A stretch of 17,361 nucleotides of DNA, from positions 1 to 17,361 of the forward strand of contig JAFPCL010000109.1 of the NCBI GenBank assembly GCA_017390225.1, given 5' to 3'. The DNA is from Clostridia bacterium. Its GTDB lineage: Bacteria > Bacillota > Clostridia > CAKSNL01 > HGM11501. A program made the translations under genes and the position numbers. This document shows positions 6,976-14,683 of this stretch, piece by piece. Position 1 is the first letter of the stretch. Every line of letters begins with the position of its first letter. Below the pieces are notes generated by a model. That model ran no database searches. It had not been told where the DNA came from and saw nothing but the letters and a program-made list of their open reading frames with translations.

Positions 6976-9237
6976 TTGTTTGCTGCAGAGCATATACGCA
7001 AGCATAATCGAAACATTCGTTTTATGCAGAAGCTTTATCCGCGGCTTTTTACTTTTTTCCCTTTAATTTTCTCTGTTATTTTCGGTTGTACGGTCACTTT
7101 TTTTCGGGTGTCTCCTTTTGCGCTCTGTCTTCCTTTTGCCTGTTTTACCCGAGATAAAAAAGGCATCATGTATTTTGTCGGCAGTGCGCTGGGGATTCTT
7201 TTAAGCGGCAATAGTCTTTGGAGCTTTCTCGGTTTTTTCTTTGCTGTTTTTCTCTATCTTCTCTACGTCCTTTTGTTTTATGCATCACTGCCGCCCGTCA
7301 CCGTTCGCTCTTTTTTGGGCGGTTTATGTGCCCTTACGGGCAATCTTACGGCAGAAGCCGCTTTTGGGCTTTCGCTTTCCGGGTGGATCAACAGTGTTGT
7401 TTCTGCCGTGCTGTGTGCCTTTTGCACCTATTGCGTCGCACGCGGCACTTCTATTTTACGTATGCCGCGCCGCAGTCTTTGTATGAAAGAACAAGCTTTT
7501 GTCCTGTCGACCGTATGTATTTTCCTTTTGGGACTTTCCTGTCTTCTATCTTATCAGTATTTTTCTTTCTGTATATTTCTTACGGTTGTATTTTCTCTGT
7601 GTGCCGTGGACATGCTGTCTGTTTCGGAAAATGCACTGTGTAGCCTTCTGTTTGGTGCCATTGCTTATTTTCCCGTCGGCAATAGCGGATTTGGTGCGGT
7701 TTTCGGTGCTTTGTGTGCTTTTTGCGGTTATATCACGGCAAATCGATACATAGCGGCGGTTTTGTATGCATTTCTCGGGAATCTGTTATGCTATTATGCG
7801 AAAGCGCCTTTATTTCCGGATCATCTATCGATTACTTTGGGGGCTTTATGTATTCTACTTCTTCCGAACAAGACTTATACTTTCTTAAAAAAGGAACTCA
7901 TTCCTCCGACCGCACCACCACAGGAAGTCGCTGTTCCTTTTTATGATGATAAAATCAGAAATCTCCGTGAGCTGTCGTTTATTTTTTCCGGCTATCCCAA
8001 ATCGGACAGTGCCGCCTCTCCCGAGGAATTGGCACTGAGTGTCACTTCCGTCATCTGCTCCTCCTGCAACAAAAAAATATACTGTGCAAAAAAGCCCGCC
8101 GGCGAACGAGTGGTTGCTCAACTAAAACAACAGCTTCGCACAGGACAAGCCATCTGTGTTTCCCACATTGGAGATTGCCCCCAAAAGGAACAGCTTGCCG
8201 CCGCTTTCGGATGTGCCCGTATGCTGTTTCGCATGCAAAAGACAGCCGAAAGCCGTCTGCATGATTCTCGGGAATTATGCGCCCTGTGGGCGCAGGAAAT
8301 GTCTATCGTTTTAAATTCCAAAACGCCCAAAAAGCCGATGCCGATGGCAATGCCGGAGCATAAAAAACGACTTGGCAAACTGTTGTTGAAAAGCAAAATA
8401 TCTGTACGCGATATTTTGTTCTTTTCGGGGCAAGAAGATTTGCCGCTTGTGTGCATCCAAGGGGATAACTGTACCGGGATGCGGACTTGCACGGCAGATA
8501 TTCCGCAGTTGATTTCCAAGGTGTTCGGAACGGATTATGAACGCATCGGCCCTCCCGATTGCCGCCGATGCATCAATTGGTATCGCCCTCGCGCCGCACA
8601 CACCCCCCGTGTTCATCTGCATGCCATCACAGCAACGGAAGATGCGTGTGGCGACAGTACCCTTTCTTTCACTATGCCGGATGGAAACTTTTTAGCCCTT
8701 CTCAGCGATGGTTGCGGCACCGGACGGGAAGCGGCAAAGAAAAGCCGTCATTTGGTAGACATTGCCGGACGTTTGATTCTCTCCGGCTTTTCCCTCACGT
8801 CGGCAATCCGCATGGTCAATGCTGTTGCCGGATGTGAAAAAAATACGTTTTCGACCTTAGACGTCATTATGATTACTCCCGAAAGCGGACGACTTTTATG
8901 GTATAAAGCCGGCGCCGCCGCAGGGTTTATCCGTCGAAAGGACGGACAAGTAGACATTATCGGTTCTTCGACGCTCCCCGTGGGGGTGACAAGTGACTGC
9001 TTTGAACAGTGGGATCTTCTTTTGCATCATGGCGATATGCTCTTTTGTGTATCTGACGGACTATCGGATAGTTTTCCTGAAATTGAGGATAAAGAAAACT
9101 TTATCGCCACCGCCATCAGCGATGGCCCGTCTTCTCCGGAAGCGGCACTGCGCTGTCTTTTATCCATGGTTTATTCCCGTGCCGTTCACCCGAAAGATGA
9201 TGTGACAATCATGGTCATATATTTCCCTTTTGAATGA
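6976..9237 (+). CDS. spoIIE: Stage II sporulation protein E, membrane PP2C-type phosphatase
   Basis: A 753-residue SpoIIE. In Bacillus it dephosphorylates the anti-anti-sigma factor SpoIIAA to release sigma-F in the forespore and also acts at the asymmetric septum with FtsZ. Residues about 20-300 are a multi-pass membrane domain. A middle regulatory region follows, with the SpoIIE cysteine cluster CSSC...YC near 361-370. A C-terminal PP2C domain (about 555-750) has metal-binding-type aspartates in LSDGCGTG (near 578), SDGLSD (near 693) and DDVTIMV (near 742). Length is slightly below the roughly 820 of B. subtilis. An in-frame GTG at 6967 cannot be the start, because it overlaps the ribosome site AAAGGTG (6961-6967). 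TTG 6976, 8 nt further, is the best start. A Spo0A-type promoter lies upstream. Confidence 0.93.
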   Translation: MFAAEHIRKHNRNIRFMQKLYPRLFTFFPLIFSVIFGCTVTFFRVSPFALCLPFACFTRDKKGIMYFVGSALGILLSGNSLWSFLGFFFAVFLYLLYVLLFYASLPPVTVRSFLGGLCALTGNLTAEAAFGLSLSGWINSVVSAVLCAFCTYCVARGTSILRMPRRSLCMKEQAFVLSTVCIFLLGLSCLLSYQYFSFCIFLTVVFSLCAVDMLSVSENALCSLLFGAIAYFPVGNSGFGAVFGALCAFCGYITANRYIAAVLYAFLGNLLCYYAKAPLFPDHLSITLGALCILLLPNKTYTFLKKELIPPTAPPQEVAVPFYDDKIRNLRELSFIFSGYPKSDSAASPEELALSVTSVICSSCNKKIYCAKKPAGERVVAQLKQQLRTGQAICVSHIGDCPQKEQLAAAFGCARMLFRMQKTAESRLHDSRELCALWAQEMSIVLNSKTPKKPMPMAMPEHKKRLGKLLLKSKISVRDILFFSGQEDLPLVCIQGDNCTGMRTCTADIPQLISKVFGTDYERIGPPDCRRCINWYRPRAAHTPRVHLHAITATEDACGDSTLSFTMPDGNFLALLSDGCGTGREAAKKSRHLVDIAGRLILSGFSLTSAIRMVNAVAGCEKNTFSTLDVIMITPESGRLLWYKAGAAAGFIRRKDGQVDIIGSSTLPVGVTSDCFEQWDLLLHHGDMLFCVSDGLSDSFPEIEDKENFIATAISDGPSSPEAALRCLLSMVYSRAVHPKDDVTIMVIYFPFE

Positions 9238-9266
9238 ATAATTTTTTATTTTCTTTCCCATACTAT
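9236..9266 (+). promoter_or_regulatory. Possible sporulation sigma-E-type promoter before the small gene
   Basis: GAATAATT (9236-9243) and CATACTAT (9259-9266) are separated by 15 bp. This resembles the sigma-E pattern (ATA-containing -35, CATACA-type -10). It begins at the stop of spoIIE and could give the small downstream gene mother-cell expression. A second CATACA lies at 9280-9285. The match is partial and the region is A/T-rich, so this is a weak call. Confidence 0.25.
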
Positions 9267-9310
9267 TGCCAAAAGCATCCATACACAATCCATTGAAAGG
9301 AATGATTTTT

Positions 9311-9574
9311 ATGCAAAATCAAAGACAAGTCGTCGTCATCCCCTTATCTTCCCCCTTGTTTGAAGAAGCCGTGTTTTTTCTTCGCAAGAATGCCCATGCG
9401 GATGAAGGCAGTATCATTTCCGAAGCAGAACGCATTGCGCTTTCTTGTCTTCATGAGGTTTCGGAGCCGCCCTACATGTACAAAAAAAAGTGCAAGAGCT
9501 ATCCCCTTTGGGTTTCTCTTGCACTGTGCGCCACTGCCGCGGCGTCTATTCTTACTTTTTTTCTGATCCGATAA
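9311..9574 (+). CDS. Small protein of unknown function with a C-terminal membrane segment
   Basis: An 87-residue protein that I do not recognise with confidence. Residues 1-55 are a mixed, hydrophilic region that includes PLFEEAVFFLRKNA and an acidic stretch (DEGSIISEAERI). After a lysine-rich turn (YKKKCK, 57-62) residues about 65-86 form a single hydrophobic helix ending in Arg, so a tail-anchored topology is likely. The start is ATG 9311 with GAAAGGA about 9 bp upstream. An upstream in-frame start at 9266 has no ribosome site. It follows spoIIE by 73 bp on the same strand, so a sporulation link is plausible but unproven. Its stop TAA abuts the stop of the converging gene exactly, and its last third contains that gene's terminator hairpin. 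Confidence 0.72.
   Translation: MQNQRQVVVIPLSSPLFEEAVFFLRKNAHADEGSIISEAERIALSCLHEVSEPPYMYKKKCKSYPLWVSLALCATAAASILTFFLIR
9482..9525 (-). terminator. Rho-independent terminator of the stalk/Ig-like protein gene, inside the small CDS
   Basis: Positions 9489-9498 and 9516-9525 form a perfect 10-bp inverted repeat (AGTGCAAGAG/CTCTTGCACT), and the loop can form a small inner CCC/GGG pairing. On the minus strand it is followed by a run of T (complement of the A run 9482-9489). It lies 50 bp past the stop of the converging gene, entirely within the coding sequence of the plus-strand small gene, where it encodes the lysine-rich turn and the start of the membrane helix. Confidence 0.8.
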
Positions 9575-11521
9575 TTATTCGGTGACGATAATATCGAAGG
9601 TAGATTCCAGTCCACCATAGGTGGCGGAAATCGTTGCCGTACCGGGGGCTACGGTGAAAAGTACGCCGCCTTCAACGTAGGCAACGTTTTCATCCGAAGA
9701 CCGAACGGTGACCTCCGGGGCATTCGTAGTTCCGTCATCAAAGGTAACCGATGTGAAAATACCTGCGGTGCTACCTGCGGTCAAGGTTGTTTCCGTGTCA
9801 ATTCCAATCACGAAATCGACAGGCACAGGACCTTGATATTCTTGGATTTCCGACAAATAAAATGCGTCGGGAATCCATTTTTTATCCTTGAGATTAACTT
9901 CTGCGCCATAACAAATCGTGACATCATCAAAGGCATACAGTGTGGTCATCAAAACATCATCGGACAAACGGATATCGCCTGCAGACAATGTCATACCATC
10001 TACCTTTTCAAAATATGTGTTGAACACATAGAATTCTTCTTGTTCTTCCAGCACAACGGGCTGTATACGGTAGAATGTGGAGATAATGACCGGATCACCT
10101 TCACGAGTGGTCAGTGTCGTGATTTTCTGACCGGCTTCAAAATCCACTTCATCCATAACTTCTTCGCAAAGAACCGTTACCTTATCTTTATCAAAGCCCT
10201 TTTCCCCATAGGTTCCCATGGAATCAGCTGTGCCGTTGGAATAGAATTTCACCGCCGTGGGCTTGACAACTTCAGGATTATATTTCAAGCAAAGATCCAT
10301 TGCCATCATCGCCATGGGACCCTTGGCTTTTGTTTGCAAAACAACATATTTTCCGTTTTCCACTGCCTTGGACGCATCAAAGGAATCTGCTAAATCATTG
10401 TACTGCAGAATCTCCGTGTATAAACCTGCGCCTTCGGCATAGACAAGGTAGTCATCGCCCTTATAATTATAGACGACTTTACTTAAATCTTCATCGCTGA
10501 AATCTTCGGGCTTAGGGGTAACCGTAACGAAGATGGAAACCTCATAACCTTCATAGTGCACCGTAACGACCGTGGAGCCTTTGGCAATACCGTAGATGTT
10601 GCCGTTTTCGGCAACAGCAACAGCCTCATCGCCGGAACGCCATTCCGCCTCTTCGGTGATATCTTTTTCAATACCATCGCTGAAGTTGACCATCGCCGTG
10701 ACATACTGGCTGTTTTCTTCTTCTACAGACACAAAACGGGAAGATGTGAAAATATTATCAATCCCTGCATCCACGGCTTCAACGGTGATATTGCAGGATG
10801 CAGATTTGCCGCCGTAGGTTGCAGTAACCACAGCCGTACCGTAGTTTTTCGCCGTAGCCAGTCCTTTATCTACGGTCACGATAGAGGAAGAAGAGCTTCT
10901 CCAGCTTGCATCCTGCGTGACCGTCACACGGGAACCATCGGCATATTCTGCCGTTAAAATCAATTCCAATGTATCAAATCTATCCATTGTAACATCACGA
11001 TCGGACATTTGAAGAGATGTGACCTGCTTGGTTTGCACTTCGGGTGTTTGGGGTGTTTCGGAAACCTTCAGGCTCTCATCCACAATCAGAACCGTGCGCG
11101 TTTTATCATTCCAACCAACTTGTGCGCCCAAAGATTCCACCACAAAGCGAATGGGCAACAGGGTACGATCGGAAACAATAATAGGCTCAACATCCATAAT
11201 CACCACGGTTTTTGCGCCGTCGGGCATGGTAACATCGATTTCTCTATTGCCGATAGCAATCGCAAGCTGAATTCCGTTTCTTCGGACAAACGCCGTTCTT
11301 GTGTCGTTGTCCCACGTAACTTCTGCCTTCAGCGTTTCCGTGACGGCACGAACGGGCACATAGGTGCGATCATTTTGAATAATCGGCCCTTGGTCGGGAA
11401 ATACCACGGGTGCACCATTGACTTTAACGGTGACATCTGTTGATGTGACAGGCTCGGCAACCACGAGAACGGGAAGCATGAGCATCAGCAATGCGAAAAG
11501 AAGCGAAAGGGTTCTTTTCAT
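9575..11521 (-). CDS. Secreted stalk-domain protein (copper amine oxidase N-terminal-like) with bacterial Ig-like repeats
   Basis: A 648-residue exported protein. Residues 1-22 are a signal peptide (MKRT, a hydrophobic core, VVA before EP). Residues about 27-145 are the two-repeat 'copper amine oxidase N-terminal' fold (NDRTYVPVRAVTETLKAEVTW and SDRTLLPIRFVVESLGAQVGW), which is an envelope or stalk module and not an oxidase. Big_2-like Ig repeats follow at about 165-250 and 255-335, and a third is at the C-terminus (about 565-648). About 230 residues in the middle match nothing I know. No LPXTG, SLH or lipobox is visible, so the protein is secreted or held by the stalk module. ATG 11521 has GGAGG upstream; the 32 extra in-frame codons before it overlap a hairpin and lack a ribosome site. 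Confidence 0.85.
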   Translation of the reverse strand: MKRTLSLLFALLMLMLPVLVVAEPVTSTDVTVKVNGAPVVFPDQGPIIQNDRTYVPVRAVTETLKAEVTWDNDTRTAFVRRNGIQLAIAIGNREIDVTMPDGAKTVVIMDVEPIIVSDRTLLPIRFVVESLGAQVGWNDKTRTVLIVDESLKVSETPQTPEVQTKQVTSLQMSDRDVTMDRFDTLELILTAEYADGSRVTVTQDASWRSSSSSIVTVDKGLATAKNYGTAVVTATYGGKSASCNITVEAVDAGIDNIFTSSRFVSVEEENSQYVTAMVNFSDGIEKDITEEAEWRSGDEAVAVAENGNIYGIAKGSTVVTVHYEGYEVSIFVTVTPKPEDFSDEDLSKVVYNYKGDDYLVYAEGAGLYTEILQYNDLADSFDASKAVENGKYVVLQTKAKGPMAMMAMDLCLKYNPEVVKPTAVKFYSNGTADSMGTYGEKGFDKDKVTVLCEEVMDEVDFEAGQKITTLTTREGDPVIISTFYRIQPVVLEEQEEFYVFNTYFEKVDGMTLSAGDIRLSDDVLMTTLYAFDDVTICYGAEVNLKDKKWIPDAFYLSEIQEYQGPVPVDFVIGIDTETTLTAGSTAGIFTSVTFDDGTTNAPEVTVRSSDENVAYVEGGVLFTVAPGTATISATYGGLESTFDIIVTE

Positions 11522-11574
11522 AGGTGAAAACCTCCATTTTCCGCTATTTATGCGGTTTGATTTTAAAATTGGAT

Positions 11575-11615
11575 AAAAGCCGTATGTCTTTACGCATACA
11601 GCAAAAACATACGGC
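11575..11615 (-). terminator. Probable terminator downstream of fba
   Basis: GCCGTATGT (11579-11587) and ACATACGGC (11607-11615) form a perfect 9-bp stem around a 19-nt loop. On the minus strand a short TTTT (11575-11578) follows. It is 24 bp past the aldolase stop. The U tract is short, so some readthrough into the secreted-protein gene is possible. Confidence 0.55.
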
Positions 11616-11638
11616 AATCATTTCTATCGTTTAATTGT

Positions 11639-12568
11639 TCAGATCTTGTTTGCGCAGCCCAAAACGTTCACGATCTTATGGCGAACGATCTCACGGATTG
11701 CATCTCTGCCGTCGGTCAGGTACTGGCGAGGATCGAAGTGATCGGGATGCTCTGCCAGATGCTTACGAAGGGGACCGGTCAGTGCCAGACGCAGGTCGGA
11801 GTCGATGTTGATCTTGCAGACTGCCATGGAAGCTGCTTTTCTGAGCATTTCTTCGGGAACACCCTGTGCACCGGGCATATTGCCGCCGTATTGGTTAATC
11901 ATATCAACATATTCGGGAACAACGGAGCTTGCACCGTGCAGAACGATGGGGAAACCGGGCAGACGACGACCGACTTCTTCCAGAATATCAAAACGAAGCT
12001 TGGGTTCGCCGGTGAATTTGAATGCGCCGTGGCTGGTGCCGATAGCGATTGCCAGAGAGTCAACACCGGTTCTGGTGACGAACTCTTCTACTTCGTCGGG
12101 CTGAGTGTAGGAAGAATCTTCGGGAGCAACATTGACATCATCTTCAACGCCTGCCAGCTTGCCCAGCTCACCTTCAACAACTACACCGTGTGCGTGTGCA
12201 TAGTCAACGACCTTCTTGGTCAGTTCAATATTTTCTTCAAAGGAATATTTGGAACCGTCGATCATAACGGAAGTGAAACCGCCATCGATGCAGGATTTGC
12301 AGATTTCGAAGTCTGCACCATGATCCAGATGCAGAGCAATCGGAAGATCTGTGTCTGCGATTGCAGCTTCAACCAGCTTCATCAGATAAACGTGCTTTGC
12401 GTACTTACGAGCACCGGCAGAAACCTGCAGAATCAGGGGAGCCTTTTCCTGCATAGCAGCTTCTGTAATACCCTGAACAATTTCCATATTGTTCACGTTG
12501 AAAGCGCCGACAGCATAGCCGCCTTCATAGGCTTTCTTAAACATTTCCTTTGTTGTTACCAAACCCAT
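11639..12568 (-). CDS. fba: Class II fructose-bisphosphate aldolase
   Basis: A 309-residue zinc-dependent aldolase that cleaves fructose 1,6-bisphosphate to glyceraldehyde 3-phosphate and dihydroxyacetone phosphate in glycolysis, and runs in reverse in gluconeogenesis. Visible sites are GAFNVNN (21-27), HLDHGAD with catalytic Asp82 and zinc ligand His83, VEGELG (131-136), GTSHGAFK with zinc-ligand His180, LHGASS with zinc-ligand His211, and the phosphate-binding INIDSDLR (253-260). Length fits the bacterial class II enzyme. The start is ATG 12568 with GAGGTGAT 6-7 bp upstream; the in-frame GTG at 12577 lies inside that ribosome site. A strong promoter and its own terminator suggest single-gene expression. 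A tagatose-bisphosphate aldolase is a less likely alternative, as is an in-frame role for the long antisense frame. Confidence 0.94.
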   Translation of the reverse strand: MGLVTTKEMFKKAYEGGYAVGAFNVNNMEIVQGITEAAMQEKAPLILQVSAGARKYAKHVYLMKLVEAAIADTDLPIALHLDHGADFEICKSCIDGGFTSVMIDGSKYSFEENIELTKKVVDYAHAHGVVVEGELGKLAGVEDDVNVAPEDSSYTQPDEVEEFVTRTGVDSLAIAIGTSHGAFKFTGEPKLRFDILEEVGRRLPGFPIVLHGASSVVPEYVDMINQYGGNMPGAQGVPEEMLRKAASMAVCKINIDSDLRLALTGPLRKHLAEHPDHFDPRQYLTDGRDAIREIVRHKIVNVLGCANKI

Positions 12569-12634
12569 TTCAATCACCTCATAAAATATTTTGATTTGCC
12601 GTGTATGTAGTTAAAAGCAAAATCGTTCTTTTAC

Positions 12635-12662
12635 ATTGTACCACATTTTCAGAAAAATGCAA
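12635..12662 (-). promoter_or_regulatory. Sigma-A-type promoter of fba
   Basis: On the minus strand, -35 TTGCAT (12657-12662), a 16-bp spacer, and -10 TACAAT (12635-12640), with a TG element 3 bp upstream of the -10. Transcription would begin near 12628, about 60 nt before ATG 12568. It lies in the 159-bp gap downstream of the CRISPR operon. Confidence 0.65.
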
Positions 12663-12727
12663 GTCTTTTTCATAAGAAAGATTTGTCTTTTTGCAAATTT
12701 CTTGTTTTCCATATCTTTTGCGAATTA

Positions 12728-14683
12728 TCATTCCTTCAATTTGTTGTTTTTGTCATCGATTGTCGGCAAAACTTGTCGGATTTTCGGCATGGAAATACTG
12801 CCTCGGTTTTTGGAAAACCATTCAAAGATTTTTCGTTCTCCGTTTCTGTTCATGCGGGCAGGATAGCGAACCATAGAAGAATCCACCCCTTTTGATTGTG
12901 CATAACACAGGATTTGCTCTGCTTCTTTCGTGCTTTCAACGGCTGTTCGCATGGTTTCGTTCCGCACATAGGCTTTTCCCGCTCTTTCGATTTTTCCGTT
13001 TTGCATCTGATAGGAGAAGCAGGTAATCTGATCTGCCGTAACCTGTACTGCACCCCAGCCCAAAGGCTTGCCGCCACCGATTTTATGACACGCCTTTTCT
13101 TCCCCGTTTCGCTTCGACAATTCGATGCTGAACAAAAGCTGTTCCATTTCCTCCGCCGTCAAGCGATCAAAATACAAACGGAAGGAAAAGCTTCCCGACA
13201 CAATCGGCGTGACAGAGCTGTTCATTTTCGTTTTCTCTTCCGACTTAAATGTTGGCTTATGTGTCCAGTAAACCTTTCTTCCTGCCAAGGTCGGCACATA
13301 CGGATGACGGATAAAGGATATGTTTCGCCCACTGCCTCTGTATGTCGTGTAGTAGTCATACGTCCAAACACCATCTTCTTGCATAGAGCCCGGCTTTTTG
13401 AGATAAAACTCCGTAGCCGAAATTTTCGGCGTTGCCAATATGGGAAGGGTAATCTCATGCCCGAATTGATATTCTTTCGGCTGTCCGTCGCTCACTCGGA
13501 TTTTCCCGCGCAAACTGCTTTTTTCTCCGATCATCCCAAACAGGCGACACGCCGGACATGCGGCATCACGGCTCTCGCATTTTTGATGCTCTGCATTTTT
13601 TTCCAAAATCGATAAAATCGTCTGCCCGAAAAACTCCTTGGTCATGGAAGCCGGCGACAGATAAATAATGTCGTTGGTAAAATTCTTTTGCACACTGTTT
13701 TTATCCGCATACACAATGAGCGGCAATTTCTGTCTGTAGCGCTTGGCGTAGATGGCAGTACGTGTTTTGGAATCTCCCGATTTATTGAAGCTTCCGTCCA
13801 TATAGCCGCCCTTGACATTCTCGCACATTCCCAAAACATATTGAAACCTCTGCATCACTTCATCGGAAAGAAGCCCTCCTTTTTCGGGTGACAATCCTTG
13901 CGCCGTGTATACAATCTGACGATTTGCCGTCCAAGTGCCGCCCATTTTCGTTTTCATTTTTGAAGGGATGTGCACAAACCAAGCCCCTTGTGCATCTTTT
14001 GAAATCGTTTTATTTTTCGGATCAAACGACACTCTGTAGCTTTCTGCCGTATCGAACACGCTGTAGGTTTTCCGATACTGATCATCGATATCATATCGAC
14101 CTTTGAAGGTGTTTTCCAACACCATTCCACCATTTTTATGGATAATTGCACCTTTATATACATTACGCTCCACATCGGCATAAATACGCCAGCCCTTGGA
14201 TGCTTCATCCCACACCAGGAGGCACAGTTCTTTGGGTTCTGCGCTTCTTTTGAAGGGCAGGTTGTTCTCGTCTATGTGTACATAGCAAGAATTGGTCAGC
14301 TGTTCATAAACATTGCGAAGCATACCGCGGATTTCACTGCCGGGCACAATGGGCATTTGCGGCATACGAATCGCATCTGTCAGCTTTTTCTGTTCCGACA
14401 AATCCTCGTAGAAAAAAAACACACGATGCTTATGTTCCGGCATGGTTTCATCTGAAAATTCACCTGAAGAATTCGGAATGAACACAGGGCTTTGAATTTT
14501 TATGGTGCAATCGATATAGCCCGATAAATCACCGAATTCCACAGCTTTGCGACAGGGTGCTTTTTCGCTTACGGGAATAAATGTATACGGGTTTATGACA
14601 TCACGTTCCGGTTCATTTGGCACAAAGCTCTTTGGATTTCGGTTGGGTCTACCCCCGTTGAAATTCTTATTCCGCCTGTCCAC
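12728..14683 (-). CDS. TIGR03986-type CRISPR-associated RAMP protein, Cas7-like with large insertion
   Basis: A RAMP-superfamily effector subunit of about 651 residues. Using numbering from GTG 14692, it has the family's INPYTF near 33-38. The Cas7-type turn PIVPGSEIRGMLR is at 114-126. A cysteine cluster, Cys372, Cys379 and Cys382 (CESRDAACPACRLFG), could bind zinc. The glycine-rich loop IGGGKPLGWG is at 538-547. Only one turn and one glycine loop are seen, about 410 residues apart, so this looks like one Cas7 fold with a very large insertion, as in the Cas7-insertion subunit of III-Dv complexes. The start is probably GTG 14683: GTG 14692 lies within AAGGAGGTG, and 14683 is 8 nt downstream. 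It overlaps csx19 by 17 nt and is the last gene of the operon. TIGR03986 is from memory of the family and needs a profile search. Confidence 0.85.
   Translation of the reverse strand: MDRRNKNFNGGRPNRNPKSFVPNEPERDVINPYTFIPVSEKAPCRKAVEFGDLSGYIDCTIKIQSPVFIPNSSGEFSDETMPEHKHRVFFFYEDLSEQKKLTDAIRMPQMPIVPGSEIRGMLRNVYEQLTNSCYVHIDENNLPFKRSAEPKELCLLVWDEASKGWRIYADVERNVYKGAIIHKNGGMVLENTFKGRYDIDDQYRKTYSVFDTAESYRVSFDPKNKTISKDAQGAWFVHIPSKMKTKMGGTWTANRQIVYTAQGLSPEKGGLLSDEVMQRFQYVLGMCENVKGGYMDGSFNKSGDSKTRTAIYAKRYRQKLPLIVYADKNSVQKNFTNDIIYLSPASMTKEFFGQTILSILEKNAEHQKCESRDAACPACRLFGMIGEKSSLRGKIRVSDGQPKEYQFGHEITLPILATPKISATEFYLKKPGSMQEDGVWTYDYYTTYRGSGRNISFIRHPYVPTLAGRKVYWTHKPTFKSEEKTKMNSSVTPIVSGSFSFRLYFDRLTAEEMEQLLFSIELSKRNGEEKACHKIGGGKPLGWGAVQVTADQITCFSYQMQNGKIERAGKAYVRNETMRTAVESTKEAEQILCYAQSKGVDSSMVRYPARMNRNGERKIFEWFSKNRGSISMPKIRQVLPTIDDKNNKLKE

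Noticed and set aside
6631..7007. Small plus-strand frames in the gap before spoIIE
   Set aside because: Their Phe/Leu/Cys-rich translations come from T-rich DNA, they lack ribosome sites, and they overlap the promoter elements.
9575..11521. Copper amine oxidase enzyme
   Set aside because: Only the small N-terminal-domain-like module is present. There is no catalytic domain or topaquinone motif, and the rest is Ig-like repeats and an unassigned region.
11678..12610. Long plus-strand reading frame (310 codons) antisense to fba
   Set aside because: It mirrors the biased codons of the aldolase gene, has a Cys/Asn/Phe-rich composition without domain features, and lacks a ribosome site.
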